Below are positions 26,117-34,216 of a stretch of DNA of 64,000 nt, in pieces. The notes below the pieces were generated by a model. The model saw only the letters and a list, made by a program, of their open reading frames with translations. It made no database searches and was not told where the DNA came from. Made by a program: the position numbers and the translations under genes. The stretch spans positions 62,001 through 126,000 of the forward strand of contig NZ_LVEG02000001.1 in assembly GCF_001614315.2 (NCBI RefSeq), in the 5' to 3' direction. Origin of the DNA: Halofilum ochraceum. Lineage in GTDB: Bacteria; Pseudomonadota; Gammaproteobacteria; XJ16; Halofilaceae. Within the stretch, counting starts at the first letter, position 1. The number at the start of each line of letters is the position of its first letter.

Positions 26117-27823
26117 CTGAAGCCTCAACGCAATACAGCCCGCACGGTCCGTTTCCTGACAACACTCGCGCTGGCGGGCGTGTGTTCGGGGCTTGCGTTC
26201 GCGTCCCGCGCGCAGGGAGCGGAACCGGATGCCACTGGCGCCTGCCCGGTCCCGGACGAGGCGCGCGCAGAGGACTGGCCCGGTCAGCGCCAGTGGGAAC
26301 GCCTGGAGGCGGAGGGGTACCGCCTCGGGGAACTGCGTGTCGAGGTCCAGGAGGTGTACGTCGGATCGGACCTTGCCTGGTACCAGCAATTGGCCAATAC
26401 CCTGCATGCGAAAACCGACCGGCATGCTGTCCGGGATCTGCTGACGGTCAGCCCCGGCGAGCCGGTAACGGCTGCGCGGATCTACGAGGCCGAGCGGATC
26501 CTGCGCAGCCAGCCGTTCTTCACCCAGGCCCGTATTCTTCCGGCGCACTGTGATGGTGATCAGGTCACGGCCGATGTACGCGTTCGGGATGCGTGGACGC
26601 TGCAGCTGGACGTGGGCTTCGGCTCCGCGGGCGGCGAGTCGGAGAGTTCCGTCGGGTTCCAGGACGAAAACTTTTTCGGGACCGGCAAGAGCGTACTGCT
26701 CGACTGGAGCGATGACAGCGAACGAACGACACTCCAGTTCGGTTATGAAGACCCGTCCCTGCTGGGTACGCCGTGGACCCTCGGGCTCAGTCACAGCGAG
26801 CTCTCCGATGGTCGCGCCGACGCCGTGTCCGTCGGCTATCCATTCCGGCGCGTCGATCAGTTGTGGGGTTTCAGGGCGGAGTTCGACGACGCCGAGAGTG
26901 AGATCGGTTTCGAGGTGGCGGAGCGGACCGCTTTCGAGACCGAAACGGATCGCCAGCAGGCCGATATCGAGCTCCGCAGGCTCGTTTCACTGGGGTCCAG
27001 CGGCGGCTGGCGGGTCGGTCTCGGCTGGCAGCGGGATTATGCGGAATATGGCCCGTTGCAGGAGGAGAATCCGGAACTTCGACCGCCGCCGGATCTCGTC
27101 GACCGGCGGCTGCAGGGGCCGTACCTCTCGCTCGAGCGTTTCAGCACGCGTTACAGGACCTTCCGCAATCTGCGCGCCATCGGCAAAAACGAGGACTACG
27201 CACTGGGGTCGCGCAGCCGGGTGGTCGGCGGCCGGTACGTCGACGGCGCGAGCAGCGACAATCCGTGGTTTTTCGAGATCGACATCGATCACGGCTTGCC
27301 CGTCGGGTCACGCAACCTGCTTCTGACCCGGTTGAACCTCTCCGCGCGCTACCGTGACGACAGTGGCGAGGAGGCGTGGTATCGCTCGATCGCCGCCGAC
27401 TATTACCATCGCACCAGCCCGCACAACACGATCGTCGTCCACGGTGAATATGACTGGCGGGATAATCAGGATCCCGAGGATGAGCTGTACCTGGGCGGGT
27501 TCGAAGGCATGCTTGCGTATCCGGATCGCTTCCGCGTCGGCGACCGCCGCTGGCTGCTGCATCTGGAAGACCGCTACGTGAGCGACACTATCCTGTTCGA
27601 TACCATCCAGGTGGGGTACACCGCGTATCTCGAGGCCGGCAACATCCGCGAACTCGATGGCCGCTGGGGCAAGCCGCTGGCGGACGTCGGGTTCGGCCTG
27701 CGGCTGGGCAGCCTGCGCAGTTCGTTCGGGTCGGTCAGCTACCTGACAGTGGCCTTCCCGCTCGTTGACGACGGTCAGGAAGACGACTATTCGATCGTGG
27801 CGGGGACAACGGTCAATTTCTGA
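26117..27823 (+). CDS. BamA/TamA-like outer membrane protein with POTRA domain; apparent CTG start
   Basis: 568 residues. A signal peptide (KPQRNTARTVRFL...AQGA-EP) is followed by one or two POTRA-like repeats (about 55-150) and a long C-terminal D15-type beta-barrel with alternating aromatic strands, ending VAGTTVNF. Members insert or secrete proteins at the outer membrane. There is no ATG, GTG or TTG between the upstream GTG at 25952 and the signal peptide. The CTG at 26117, with GGGAG six bases before it, gives a normal signal peptide. The upstream GTG would add 55 residues ahead of that signal. A CTG start, or a base error in the sequence, is therefore likely. Confidence 0.82.
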   Translation: MKPQRNTARTVRFLTTLALAGVCSGLAFASRAQGAEPDATGACPVPDEARAEDWPGQRQWERLEAEGYRLGELRVEVQEVYVGSDLAWYQQLANTLHAKTDRHAVRDLLTVSPGEPVTAARIYEAERILRSQPFFTQARILPAHCDGDQVTADVRVRDAWTLQLDVGFGSAGGESESSVGFQDENFFGTGKSVLLDWSDDSERTTLQFGYEDPSLLGTPWTLGLSHSELSDGRADAVSVGYPFRRVDQLWGFRAEFDDAESEIGFEVAERTAFETETDRQQADIELRRLVSLGSSGGWRVGLGWQRDYAEYGPLQEENPELRPPPDLVDRRLQGPYLSLERFSTRYRTFRNLRAIGKNEDYALGSRSRVVGGRYVDGASSDNPWFFEIDIDHGLPVGSRNLLLTRLNLSARYRDDSGEEAWYRSIAADYYHRTSPHNTIVVHGEYDWRDNQDPEDELYLGGFEGMLAYPDRFRVGDRRWLLHLEDRYVSDTILFDTIQVGYTAYLEAGNIRELDGRWGKPLADVGFGLRLGSLRSSFGSVSYLTVAFPLVDDGQEDDYSIVAGTTVNF

Positions 27824-27912
27824 GCCGGCGCCGACGCCGCCCACCCCCACCGGATGGAACGAACCATGGATGCCCCGAAAACGCCCGGCAAAATGAATAC
27901 CGGCACAGTTCG

Positions 27913-28569
27913 ATGAGTAGCGTACGAGCGTCTTCGGTGCGTGCTCAGACCCTGGGCGAAGAAATCGCCAACAGCATCAGTCATGGACTTGGGTTGGTGG
28001 GCGCGATCGTCGGAACGCCGTTTCTGATCATCGAATCAGCCCGCTACGGCGATGCGGGCGCCATCGTGGGCGCGAGCATTTTCTGCGCCGCCATGATCCT
28101 GCTGTATTCAGCTTCCAGCGTGTATCACGCATTGCCGGCCGGTCGCGTGAAGCGCGTGTTTTTCACCTTCGACCATTCCGCCATCTTTCTGCTGATCGCC
28201 GGGACGTACACGCCGTTTACGCTCGGGGTACTGCGCGATTCCGTCGGGGCTGCCCTGTTCGCGGTGGTGTGGGCGATCGCGATCGTCGGCATCGGTCTGA
28301 AGGCCTTCGGCAAAGCCGGTCATCCACTGGTTTCGACTGCCCTGTATATGGGGATGGGCTGGCTGATCGTCTTTGCCATCGGGCCGTTGATCGCTGCAGT
28401 GCCGCCCGCGGGTCTGGCGTGGCTCGTCGCCGGTGGTCTCTCGTATACGCTGGGCGTCGTGTTCTTCGTCACCGATTCCCGTGTGCCGTACGGCCATGTC
28501 GTCTGGCACGCGTTCGTCGTCGGTGGTACCGCCTGCCACTACTTCGCCGTCCTCTGGTATGCCGTCTGA
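27913..28569 (+). CDS. hemolysin III family membrane protein
   Basis: 218 residues with seven transmembrane helices of the HlyIII/PAQR superfamily. It starts TLGEEIANSISHG and carries SSVYHALP, a FDHSAIFLLIAGTYTPF block and a C-terminal HVVWHAFVVGGTACHYFAV. The conserved His and Asp residues of the superfamily's zinc site are present. Bacterial members are inner-membrane proteins and few have proven haemolytic activity; the function is uncertain. It lies downstream of the BamA-like gene on the same strand, about 90 bases away. Confidence 0.92.
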   Translation: MSSVRASSVRAQTLGEEIANSISHGLGLVGAIVGTPFLIIESARYGDAGAIVGASIFCAAMILLYSASSVYHALPAGRVKRVFFTFDHSAIFLLIAGTYTPFTLGVLRDSVGAALFAVVWAIAIVGIGLKAFGKAGHPLVSTALYMGMGWLIVFAIGPLIAAVPPAGLAWLVAGGLSYTLGVVFFVTDSRVPYGHVVWHAFVVGGTACHYFAVLWYAV

Positions 28570-28684
28570 TTGCATGTACCGTTCGCCGCCCCCTGTCCTG
28601 GCGGGAACCGGATCACCACCCATTGCGTCTCTGCCCGTGAGCGACACCTGTATACGGTGAGCCGAGAGCACGGGAGGCATCGCA

Positions 28685-29167
28685 ATGCGACGGTCAACCG
28701 GTGGTTTGATACGTGGCGCAGCCAGGCTCTGGACACAAGGCCTCGTTGGCGTCATAGCGGCGGGAATGGCCGTCTTCTCGTGCTATGGCCTGTTGGCACT
28801 TACGGCGTTGCTGCCACTGGTGGGGGGCCGGCTGATCCTGGATGAAGCCGTATGGGTGACCGCAATCGTCGTGTTCACGCTGGTGACTCTGTCCGCGGTC
28901 ATTCCCGGTTTCCGTTGCCATCGTTCGGTGCTCCCTTCCGGGGCGGCCATCGCGGCCGTCGGCCTCATCCTGTATGCCCTGCTCGTGGACTACCGGGCAA
29001 CCATTGAACTCTCGGGTTTCGTCGCGTTGATTGCCGCCGTGAGTGCCGATGTGTATCTGCGGCATCGAGCAATCGCCTCCGCGCGTCGGGGAACCGGGGA
29101 GAAAAGTCGCGGTCCCTATGGACAGGGCGGTGGCGCGCCACGACCTGATGAGAGGCAGATATCATGA
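28685..29167 (+). CDS. four-helix MerC-like membrane protein
   Basis: 160 residues with four predicted transmembrane helices (about 20-125). CYG lies near the first helix, LLPL after the second, and VDYRATIELSGFVALIAA in the last. It is clearly homologous to the C-terminal domain of the methyltransferase fusion at 22080-23306 (shared CYG, LPL, VDY and ELSGF landmarks at equal spacing). It resembles MerC-type transporters but lacks a convincing pair of metal-binding Cys. It overlaps the downstream YHS gene by four bases, so the two are translationally coupled. Confidence 0.75.
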   Translation: MRRSTGGLIRGAARLWTQGLVGVIAAGMAVFSCYGLLALTALLPLVGGRLILDEAVWVTAIVVFTLVTLSAVIPGFRCHRSVLPSGAAIAAVGLILYALLVDYRATIELSGFVALIAAVSADVYLRHRAIASARRGTGEKSRGPYGQGGGAPRPDERQIS

Positions 29168-29610
29168 AACGAATCACGTATCCGATTGCGCTCCTGCTTT
29201 CCCTTTTGCTGGCCGGAGCCGCGCATGCTTCGGGGCCGGTCTATACCGGCTGGTTCGGCAACCTGGCGGCCGATGGGCACGATGTCGTCGCGTACTTCAC
29301 GCGGGGTGAGCCGGTCGAGGGGTCCGCCGAGCACAGCGTTGAATGGAACGGGGCCGAATGGCGTTTCGCCAGCGCGGAGCACCTGGAACGGTTCCGGGCC
29401 GATCCCGAACGCTACGCGCCGGCATACGGGGGCCACTGCGCGTACGCGGTGGCGGAAGGGTATACGGCGGCGGGCGACCCGGAACATTGGACCATCCATG
29501 GCGGTCGCCTGTATCTCAATTACAACGCGGAGGTCCAGACCCGTTGGGAGGCGGATCGCGACGACTATATCGCCGCCGCGAACGACAACTGGCCGGAGGT
29601 CGCCGAGTGA
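29164..29610 (+). CDS. exported YHS domain protein
   Basis: 148 residues. A signal peptide ends AAHASG and a YHS-type domain fills most of the rest (GHDVVAYFTRGEPVEG, WRFASAEHLERFRADPERYAPAYGGHCAYAVAEG). YHS domains occur in metal-handling proteins, often copper or mercury, but many exported members are uncharacterised. The ATG overlaps the stop of the MerC-like gene (ATGA), so the two likely work together, possibly in periplasmic metal handling. The function is inferred from fold and neighbour only. Confidence 0.88.
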   Translation: MKRITYPIALLLSLLLAGAAHASGPVYTGWFGNLAADGHDVVAYFTRGEPVEGSAEHSVEWNGAEWRFASAEHLERFRADPERYAPAYGGHCAYAVAEGYTAAGDPEHWTIHGGRLYLNYNAEVQTRWEADRDDYIAAANDNWPEVAE

Positions 29611-29714
29611 GCGACATGGTGCGCGCCGATGACGGCGCAGCCGTTGGCCGATTGGTGTGAGCGTCGTACCCGGGCCGGTTACGGTCTCTCCGGGTGGTTC
29701 TGTCTGCATCCGCG

Positions 29715-30476
29715 TCAGTCTGGCGTGTAGTGGCCCAGCAGGGCCTCCACGAGTGCGGGCAGGACCTCCGCGGCACGTGCCCGGATGCCGAAGTCGACAC
29801 TCGCGCTCAGCGCGGTCTCTTCCGGATTGATCTCGCCAACCCGCGCACCGTGGCCACGTGCGAGGTCCGCCAGGCCGGCGGCCGGCTGCACGACCGCGGA
29901 CGTCCCGACGGCGACGAACAGGTCGGACTGACGGGCGGCCGTCGTCGCGGCCGCGATCGCTTCTTCCGGGATCGCCTCGCCGAACCAGACCACGTTGGGT
30001 CGCACGGGGCCGTCGCAGTGCGGGCAGGGCGGCGGCAAGTCGGTCGCGTCGTCGACCTGAACGATGCGGCGCTCCCGGTGGCAGCGATTGCTCAGAAGGT
30101 TGCCGTGGAATTCGATCACGTCGCGGTGCCCGGCGCGCTGGTGGAGTCCATCGACGTTCTGCGTGACGAGGCGCAGATCGGGCAGCTGGTCCTGCAATGC
30201 GGCCAGTGCCCAGTGGCCGGCATTCGGCTCGACGCCGGCGATCTGCTGCCGGCGCGCGCGATACCACTGCCAGACCGTGTCGGGATCGCGCTCGAACGCC
30301 TCCGGGCTGGCCAGATCTTCCGCCCGGTAGCGTGCCCAGAGCCCTTCCTGCGCATCACGGAATGTCGGTACGCCGCTGTCCGCGGAGAGCCCGGATCCGG
30401 TCAGCACGGTCACGGTGCGGGCCGCGCGCATGGCATTGGCAAGGGCGTCGATCATCGGCTTGCGTTGGCTTGGCAT
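29715..30476 (-). CDS. cobB: Sir2 family NAD-dependent protein deacylase with incomplete zinc site
   Basis: 253 residues with the sirtuin signature set: TGSGLSADSGVPTFR, TQNVDGLHQRAG, catalytic His124 (FHGN) and VVWFGEAIP. The zinc site should be two CxxC pairs. The second is CPHC (151-154), but the first reads CHRE (132-135), so one ligand is absent. It should remove acyl groups from lysines using NAD+ if folding is not compromised. A Met eight codons in is a possible alternative start. It converges on the YHS gene and is divergent from the TRAP binding-protein gene. Confidence 0.88.
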   Translation of the reverse strand: MPSQRKPMIDALANAMRAARTVTVLTGSGLSADSGVPTFRDAQEGLWARYRAEDLASPEAFERDPDTVWQWYRARRQQIAGVEPNAGHWALAALQDQLPDLRLVTQNVDGLHQRAGHRDVIEFHGNLLSNRCHRERRIVQVDDATDLPPPCPHCDGPVRPNVVWFGEAIPEEAIAAATTAARQSDLFVAVGTSAVVQPAAGLADLARGHGARVGEINPEETALSASVDFGIRARAAEVLPALVEALLGHYTPD

Positions 30477-30650
30477 GCGAGGCGTGATTCGTGTCGGGTC
30501 CGGTCAGTCTCGGTGCAGGACGGCTACCTTGCAACAGCAGCCCGCACCAGGCCATCCGGCGCCGCCGCTTGCCGCACGCCAGCGGTCGCCGTAGCCTTGC
30601 GGGTTCCGGGTGCGTCGCCCGCGACCGCAAACGTACGAAAAGGAGCCGCC

Positions 30651-31733
30651 ATGCAGCGCCGCAAATTCATCAAGGGGGTCGGGTTCGGGGGCGCCGCTGC
30701 CGCCAGCACCGTTTTCTCGCCGAACGTCATCGCGAGTAATCGCAAATTTCGCCTCGAGATGGTCACGTCCTGGCCCTCGGCGCTGGATAACCTCTATGGC
30801 ACCGCCGAGTATTTCGCGCGCCGCATCGAGGAGATGACCGATGGCGACGTGCGCGTGCGGACCTATCCCGGCGGTGCCCAGATCGGCCCGTTCGAGGTCT
30901 ACGACGCGGTCTCCAGCGGCGCCTTCAGTTGCTGCCATACCGCGCCGTATTACTTCATCGGGAAAACACCCGCTCACGGCTTCTTCACCGCCTTGCCGTT
31001 CGGCCTGACGCTGGACGAGCAGAACGCCTGGATGACCGCGGGCGGCGGCCAGGAACTCTGGAACGAGCTCAGCGAACGCGACAATCTGGTCCCGTTCCCC
31101 GGTGGCAATACCTCGGCCCAGACCGGCGGCTGGTTCAACAAGGAGATCAACTCGCCCGACGATCTGCGCGGTCTGCGCATGCGTTTCCCCGGTCACGGCG
31201 GCCGCGTGATGGCGAAAGCCGGCGTCAATATCCAGCAGCTTCCGGGGGGTGAGGTCTTCACCGCCATGGACCGCGGCACGCTGGACGCCGCCGAGTGGGT
31301 GGGGCCGTACGATGACCAGACCCTCGGCATGCAGGACGTGGCGAAGTATTACTACCTGCCCAGCTGGGCGGAACCGAGCGCCATGGTGGCCTTCTACTTC
31401 AACAGCGGGATCTTCAACGACTTCCCGACGGATATACAGCATCAGATCCGCGCCTGCTGTCACGAGGCCAATACCTGGATGGCGGGGCGCTACCTCGCGC
31501 GCAATCCGGTGGCGCTCGACGAACTGCGGAACAGCGGCGTGGAGGTGCGTACCTTCTCCGAGGAGACCCTCTCCGTCCTGCAGGAGGGCGCGCAGGCGGT
31601 GCACGAGGAGGACATGGAGAACGAGGACTACGCGCGCATCCACAAAGAGTGGGACGCCTTCCGCCGTCGCGTGCAGGGCTGGAACAGTCAGAACACGTAT
31701 CTGTACCGCCGCTTCCTCGAAGGCGACGCCTGA
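30651..31733 (+). CDS. dctP: TRAP transporter substrate-binding protein (DctP family)
   Basis: 360 residues with a twin-arginine type signal (RRKFIKGVGF then AAAAS). The DctP core has MTDGDVRVRTYPGGAQIG, a GWFNKEINSPDDLRGLRMR block and a conserved Arg in the ligand pocket. The ribosome site AAAAGGAG is excellent. The protein captures organic acids in the periplasm for a TRAP permease. The DctQ and DctM genes lie just downstream but on the opposite strand, so the transporter would be made from two converging transcripts. Confidence 0.92.
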   Translation: MQRRKFIKGVGFGGAAAASTVFSPNVIASNRKFRLEMVTSWPSALDNLYGTAEYFARRIEEMTDGDVRVRTYPGGAQIGPFEVYDAVSSGAFSCCHTAPYYFIGKTPAHGFFTALPFGLTLDEQNAWMTAGGGQELWNELSERDNLVPFPGGNTSAQTGGWFNKEINSPDDLRGLRMRFPGHGGRVMAKAGVNIQQLPGGEVFTAMDRGTLDAAEWVGPYDDQTLGMQDVAKYYYLPSWAEPSAMVAFYFNSGIFNDFPTDIQHQIRACCHEANTWMAGRYLARNPVALDELRNSGVEVRTFSEETLSVLQEGAQAVHEEDMENEDYARIHKEWDAFRRRVQGWNSQNTYLYRRFLEGDA

Positions 31734-31755
31734 ACCGTACGCATGAACCCGCGCT

Positions 31756-31835
31756 GATCGCGAGCGAGCTCGCTCCTACAGGTCAATCCGTACCGTGTCG
31801 GCAGGATTCATCTAGGAGCGAGCTTGCTAGCGATG
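31756..31835. repeat. REP-type inverted repeat pair, second locus
   Basis: Two inverted copies, at 31756-31779 and 31812-31835, lie between the convergent dctP and dctM genes. The left copy carries GAGCGAGCTCGCTCCTAC; the right copy is slightly degenerate (GCTAGCGATG end). They match the REP core seen at 15589-15671. As a hairpin between convergent genes it may also stop transcription. Confidence 0.8.
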
Positions 31836-31933
31836 GGTTCTCGTTCCGCTACCCGCCCGAATGCGAAAAACCATCATGAGCCCGGCTGGCGAAACGCCCT
31901 GTAGACGTCCCGGGACACCGCTCACCGCCGCAA

Positions 31934-33298
31934 TCAGTTCGCCGCCACCGAAGGCAGCCACGTCACCAGCCCCGGAAACAGCGCCACGATCAGCAGCGCG
32001 AAAAGCTGAATCCCGATAAACGGGATCACGCCACGATAGATGTCGGCCGTTCGCACCGTATCCGGCGCCGCACCCCGCAGATAGAACAGGGCGAAACCGA
32101 ATGGCGGTGTCAGGAACGACGCCTGCAGATTCATCGCGATCAGGATGCCCAGCCACAGCGGATCGAAGCCCATCGAGATCGCCACCGGCGTGATCAACGG
32201 CACCACGATGAACGTGATCTCGATGAAGTCGAGGAAGAAACCGAGGAGGAAGACCGCCAGCATCACGAACACCAGGAAACCGACCGCACCGCCCGGCAGC
32301 CCGGTGAGCAGATCCTCGATCAGCCACGTCCCGCCCAGGGCGCTGAACACCGTGGCGAACGCTGTTGCGCCGATGAGAATGGTGAACACCATCGCCGTCA
32401 TGCGTACGGAGGTATCGGCCGACTCGCGCAGGGTCGACAGGTTCAGCCGGCGCCGCAGCAGTGCCAGCAGGATCGCGCCGAAGGCCCCCATCGCACCGGC
32501 CTCCGTCGGCGTCGCGATCCCGAAGAAGATCGTCCCGAGCACGGCGGCCACCAGCGCGAGCGGTGGCAGCAGGCCAAGGGTGACGGCCCTGCCGAGGCGC
32601 TCGATATTGAACTCGGGGTCGTCGAGGGGCAGGGCGGGGGCCGCGGAGGGCCGCAGCCACGCGACGACCGTGATCCAGAGCACGTACAGCCCGCTCAGCA
32701 GCAGCCCCGGGATCAGGGCGCCCAGGAAGAGGTCGCCGACATTCACCCCCATCTGGTCGCCCAGGATGATCAGTACGATGCTGGGCGGGATGATCTGTCC
32801 GAGCGTGCCGGAGGCGGTCACGGTCCCCGCGGCGAGCGGCGCGCTGTAGCCATACTTCAGCATGACCGGCAACGCCAGGACGGCCATGGCGACGACCGAC
32901 GCGCCGATCACCCCCGTCGCGGCGGCGAGCAGCGTACCCACTGCGACGACCGAGATCGCGAGCCCGCCGCGCAGGCGACCGAACAGGCGTCCCATCGTGC
33001 GCAGCAGTTCCTCGGCGAGGCCGGCGCGTTCGAGCATCGCGCCCATGAAGATGAAGAACGGCACGGCCACCAGCGTGTAGTTCTCCATGATCGAGCCGTA
33101 GATGCGCTGCGGCAGGATGTTCAGACGCGCCGAGCGGAACAGCGGCTCCCACGGCAGCGCGATCCCGGCCATCGGTAACAGGTCGCTGAAGAGCACGGCG
33201 AACGCGAGCGCCGTTCCGGCCAGCGCGAACGCGACCGGATAGCCCGTGAGCAGCAGCAGGAGAAGCACCGGGAACATGAGCAGGGCAATGGCGTCCAT
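31934..33298 (-). CDS. dctM: TRAP transporter large permease (DctM)
   Basis: 454 residues with about twelve transmembrane helices. It has the family motifs LLTGYPVAFALAG near the start, GAMGAFGAI, a RESADTSVRMTAMVFTILIGATAF block and PPFGFALFYLRG near the end. It is the solute channel of the TRAP transporter, driven by a Na+ or H+ gradient. Its start overlaps the DctQ stop by one base (TGATG). The binding protein dctP is convergent downstream. Confidence 0.95.
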   Translation of the reverse strand: MDAIALLMFPVLLLLLLTGYPVAFALAGTALAFAVLFSDLLPMAGIALPWEPLFRSARLNILPQRIYGSIMENYTLVAVPFFIFMGAMLERAGLAEELLRTMGRLFGRLRGGLAISVVAVGTLLAAATGVIGASVVAMAVLALPVMLKYGYSAPLAAGTVTASGTLGQIIPPSIVLIILGDQMGVNVGDLFLGALIPGLLLSGLYVLWITVVAWLRPSAAPALPLDDPEFNIERLGRAVTLGLLPPLALVAAVLGTIFFGIATPTEAGAMGAFGAILLALLRRRLNLSTLRESADTSVRMTAMVFTILIGATAFATVFSALGGTWLIEDLLTGLPGGAVGFLVFVMLAVFLLGFFLDFIEITFIVVPLITPVAISMGFDPLWLGILIAMNLQASFLTPPFGFALFYLRGAAPDTVRTADIYRGVIPFIGIQLFALLIVALFPGLVTWLPSVAAN

Positions 33299-33849
33299 CA
33301 GTCCCCGCCCGTGGCCGATGCATGATCGGTAGCGTGACCGGCGACGATCGCGCAGCGCTTGATCAGTTCACTGATGCCCTGGAGCAGCAGCAGCCCGAAG
33401 GCGAGCGGGATCACGGTCTTGATCGGATACAGCGGCAGCCCACCCGGATTCGGGCTCACCTCCAGACGCGACCACGCGTCGCCCACGTAGCCCAGACTCA
33501 GCCAGATCAGCAGTGTGCAGAACGGGATCAGCACCACGACCGTGCCGACGATATCGATCCACGCCTGCGCGCGCGGCGACAGCCGCCCGTGGATGATATC
33601 GATGCGGATGTGGCCGTCGCGCCGCAGCAGGTAACACGCGCCCAGCAGGAACATCAGGTCGAAGGCCTGGGTCTGGGCCTCCAGCAGGGCATTGCTGCTC
33701 AACTGCATTCCGAGCTGTGCGCCGAGGTAGCGTCCGACCACATTGATCACGCCCAGCGCGACCAGCGCCAGTGCGACCCACGACAGGGCGCGCCCGATCC
33801 AGCTGGAGAGCCGGTCGATCGCACGGCTCAGTTTCAGGAGTCGTTGCAT
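33298..33849 (-). CDS. dctQ: TRAP transporter small permease (DctQ)
   Basis: 183 residues with four transmembrane helices. It has the DctQ core (ALLEAQTQAFDLMFLLGACYLLRRDGHIRIDI) and a late LPLYPIKTVIPLAFGLLLLQG helix. It assists DctM. ATG at 33849 was chosen because homology starts there; the open frame extends a further 64 codons into repeat-containing sequence. The gene is translationally coupled to dctM. Confidence 0.92.
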   Translation of the reverse strand: MQRLLKLSRAIDRLSSWIGRALSWVALALVALGVINVVGRYLGAQLGMQLSSNALLEAQTQAFDLMFLLGACYLLRRDGHIRIDIIHGRLSPRAQAWIDIVGTVVVLIPFCTLLIWLSLGYVGDAWSRLEVSPNPGGLPLYPIKTVIPLAFGLLLLQGISELIKRCAIVAGHATDHASATGGD

Positions 33850-33949
33850 GCGGGCCTCGATCCCGGGGCGGCGTGCGCAAAGGGCGGCATTGTAGCCGAT
33901 CGTGGCCACGCATCGCGCGGAGAGCCGGTTCCCCGGGACAACAGGCGTT

Positions 33950-34170
33950 GATCGCGAGCAAGCTCGCTCCTGCAGACTCCGAGATGCCGCAACGGCTTGG
34001 GTGGCGTGGTAGGCCGTAGGCCGGCTTTTGCCGACAGGCAACAGCCGGCATGCTCCTGGTACAGCGGCTCACAACCTCGGGCAGCCGGCTGGCTTCCTTC
34101 GGTCGCAAGCCGGCCTACGCGCGGCCGCGACGGCTTGTCTGGCATGGTAGGAGCGAGCTTGCTCGCGATC
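33950..34170. repeat. nested inverted repeats (REP pair with a second repeat type inside)
   Basis: Outer arms at 33950-33974 and 34147-34170 match the REP core (GCGAGCAAGCTCGCTCC). Inside lies a different inverted pair, GTAGGCCGGCTT (34016-34027) with AAGCCGGCCTAC (34107-34118). The block fills the 367-base gap between dctQ and the DSF sensor kinase. No gene or other signal is seen in that gap. Confidence 0.75.
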
Positions 34171-34216
34171 GCCCTGCGAATGCCGGGCACCCACGCCCAT
34201 TTGATGCGTTGCCGGC

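Noticed and set aside
30504-31643. A 379-codon minus-strand frame across dctP
   Set aside because: Antisense to a clear TRAP binding protein with a good ribosome site; composition typical of shadow frames.
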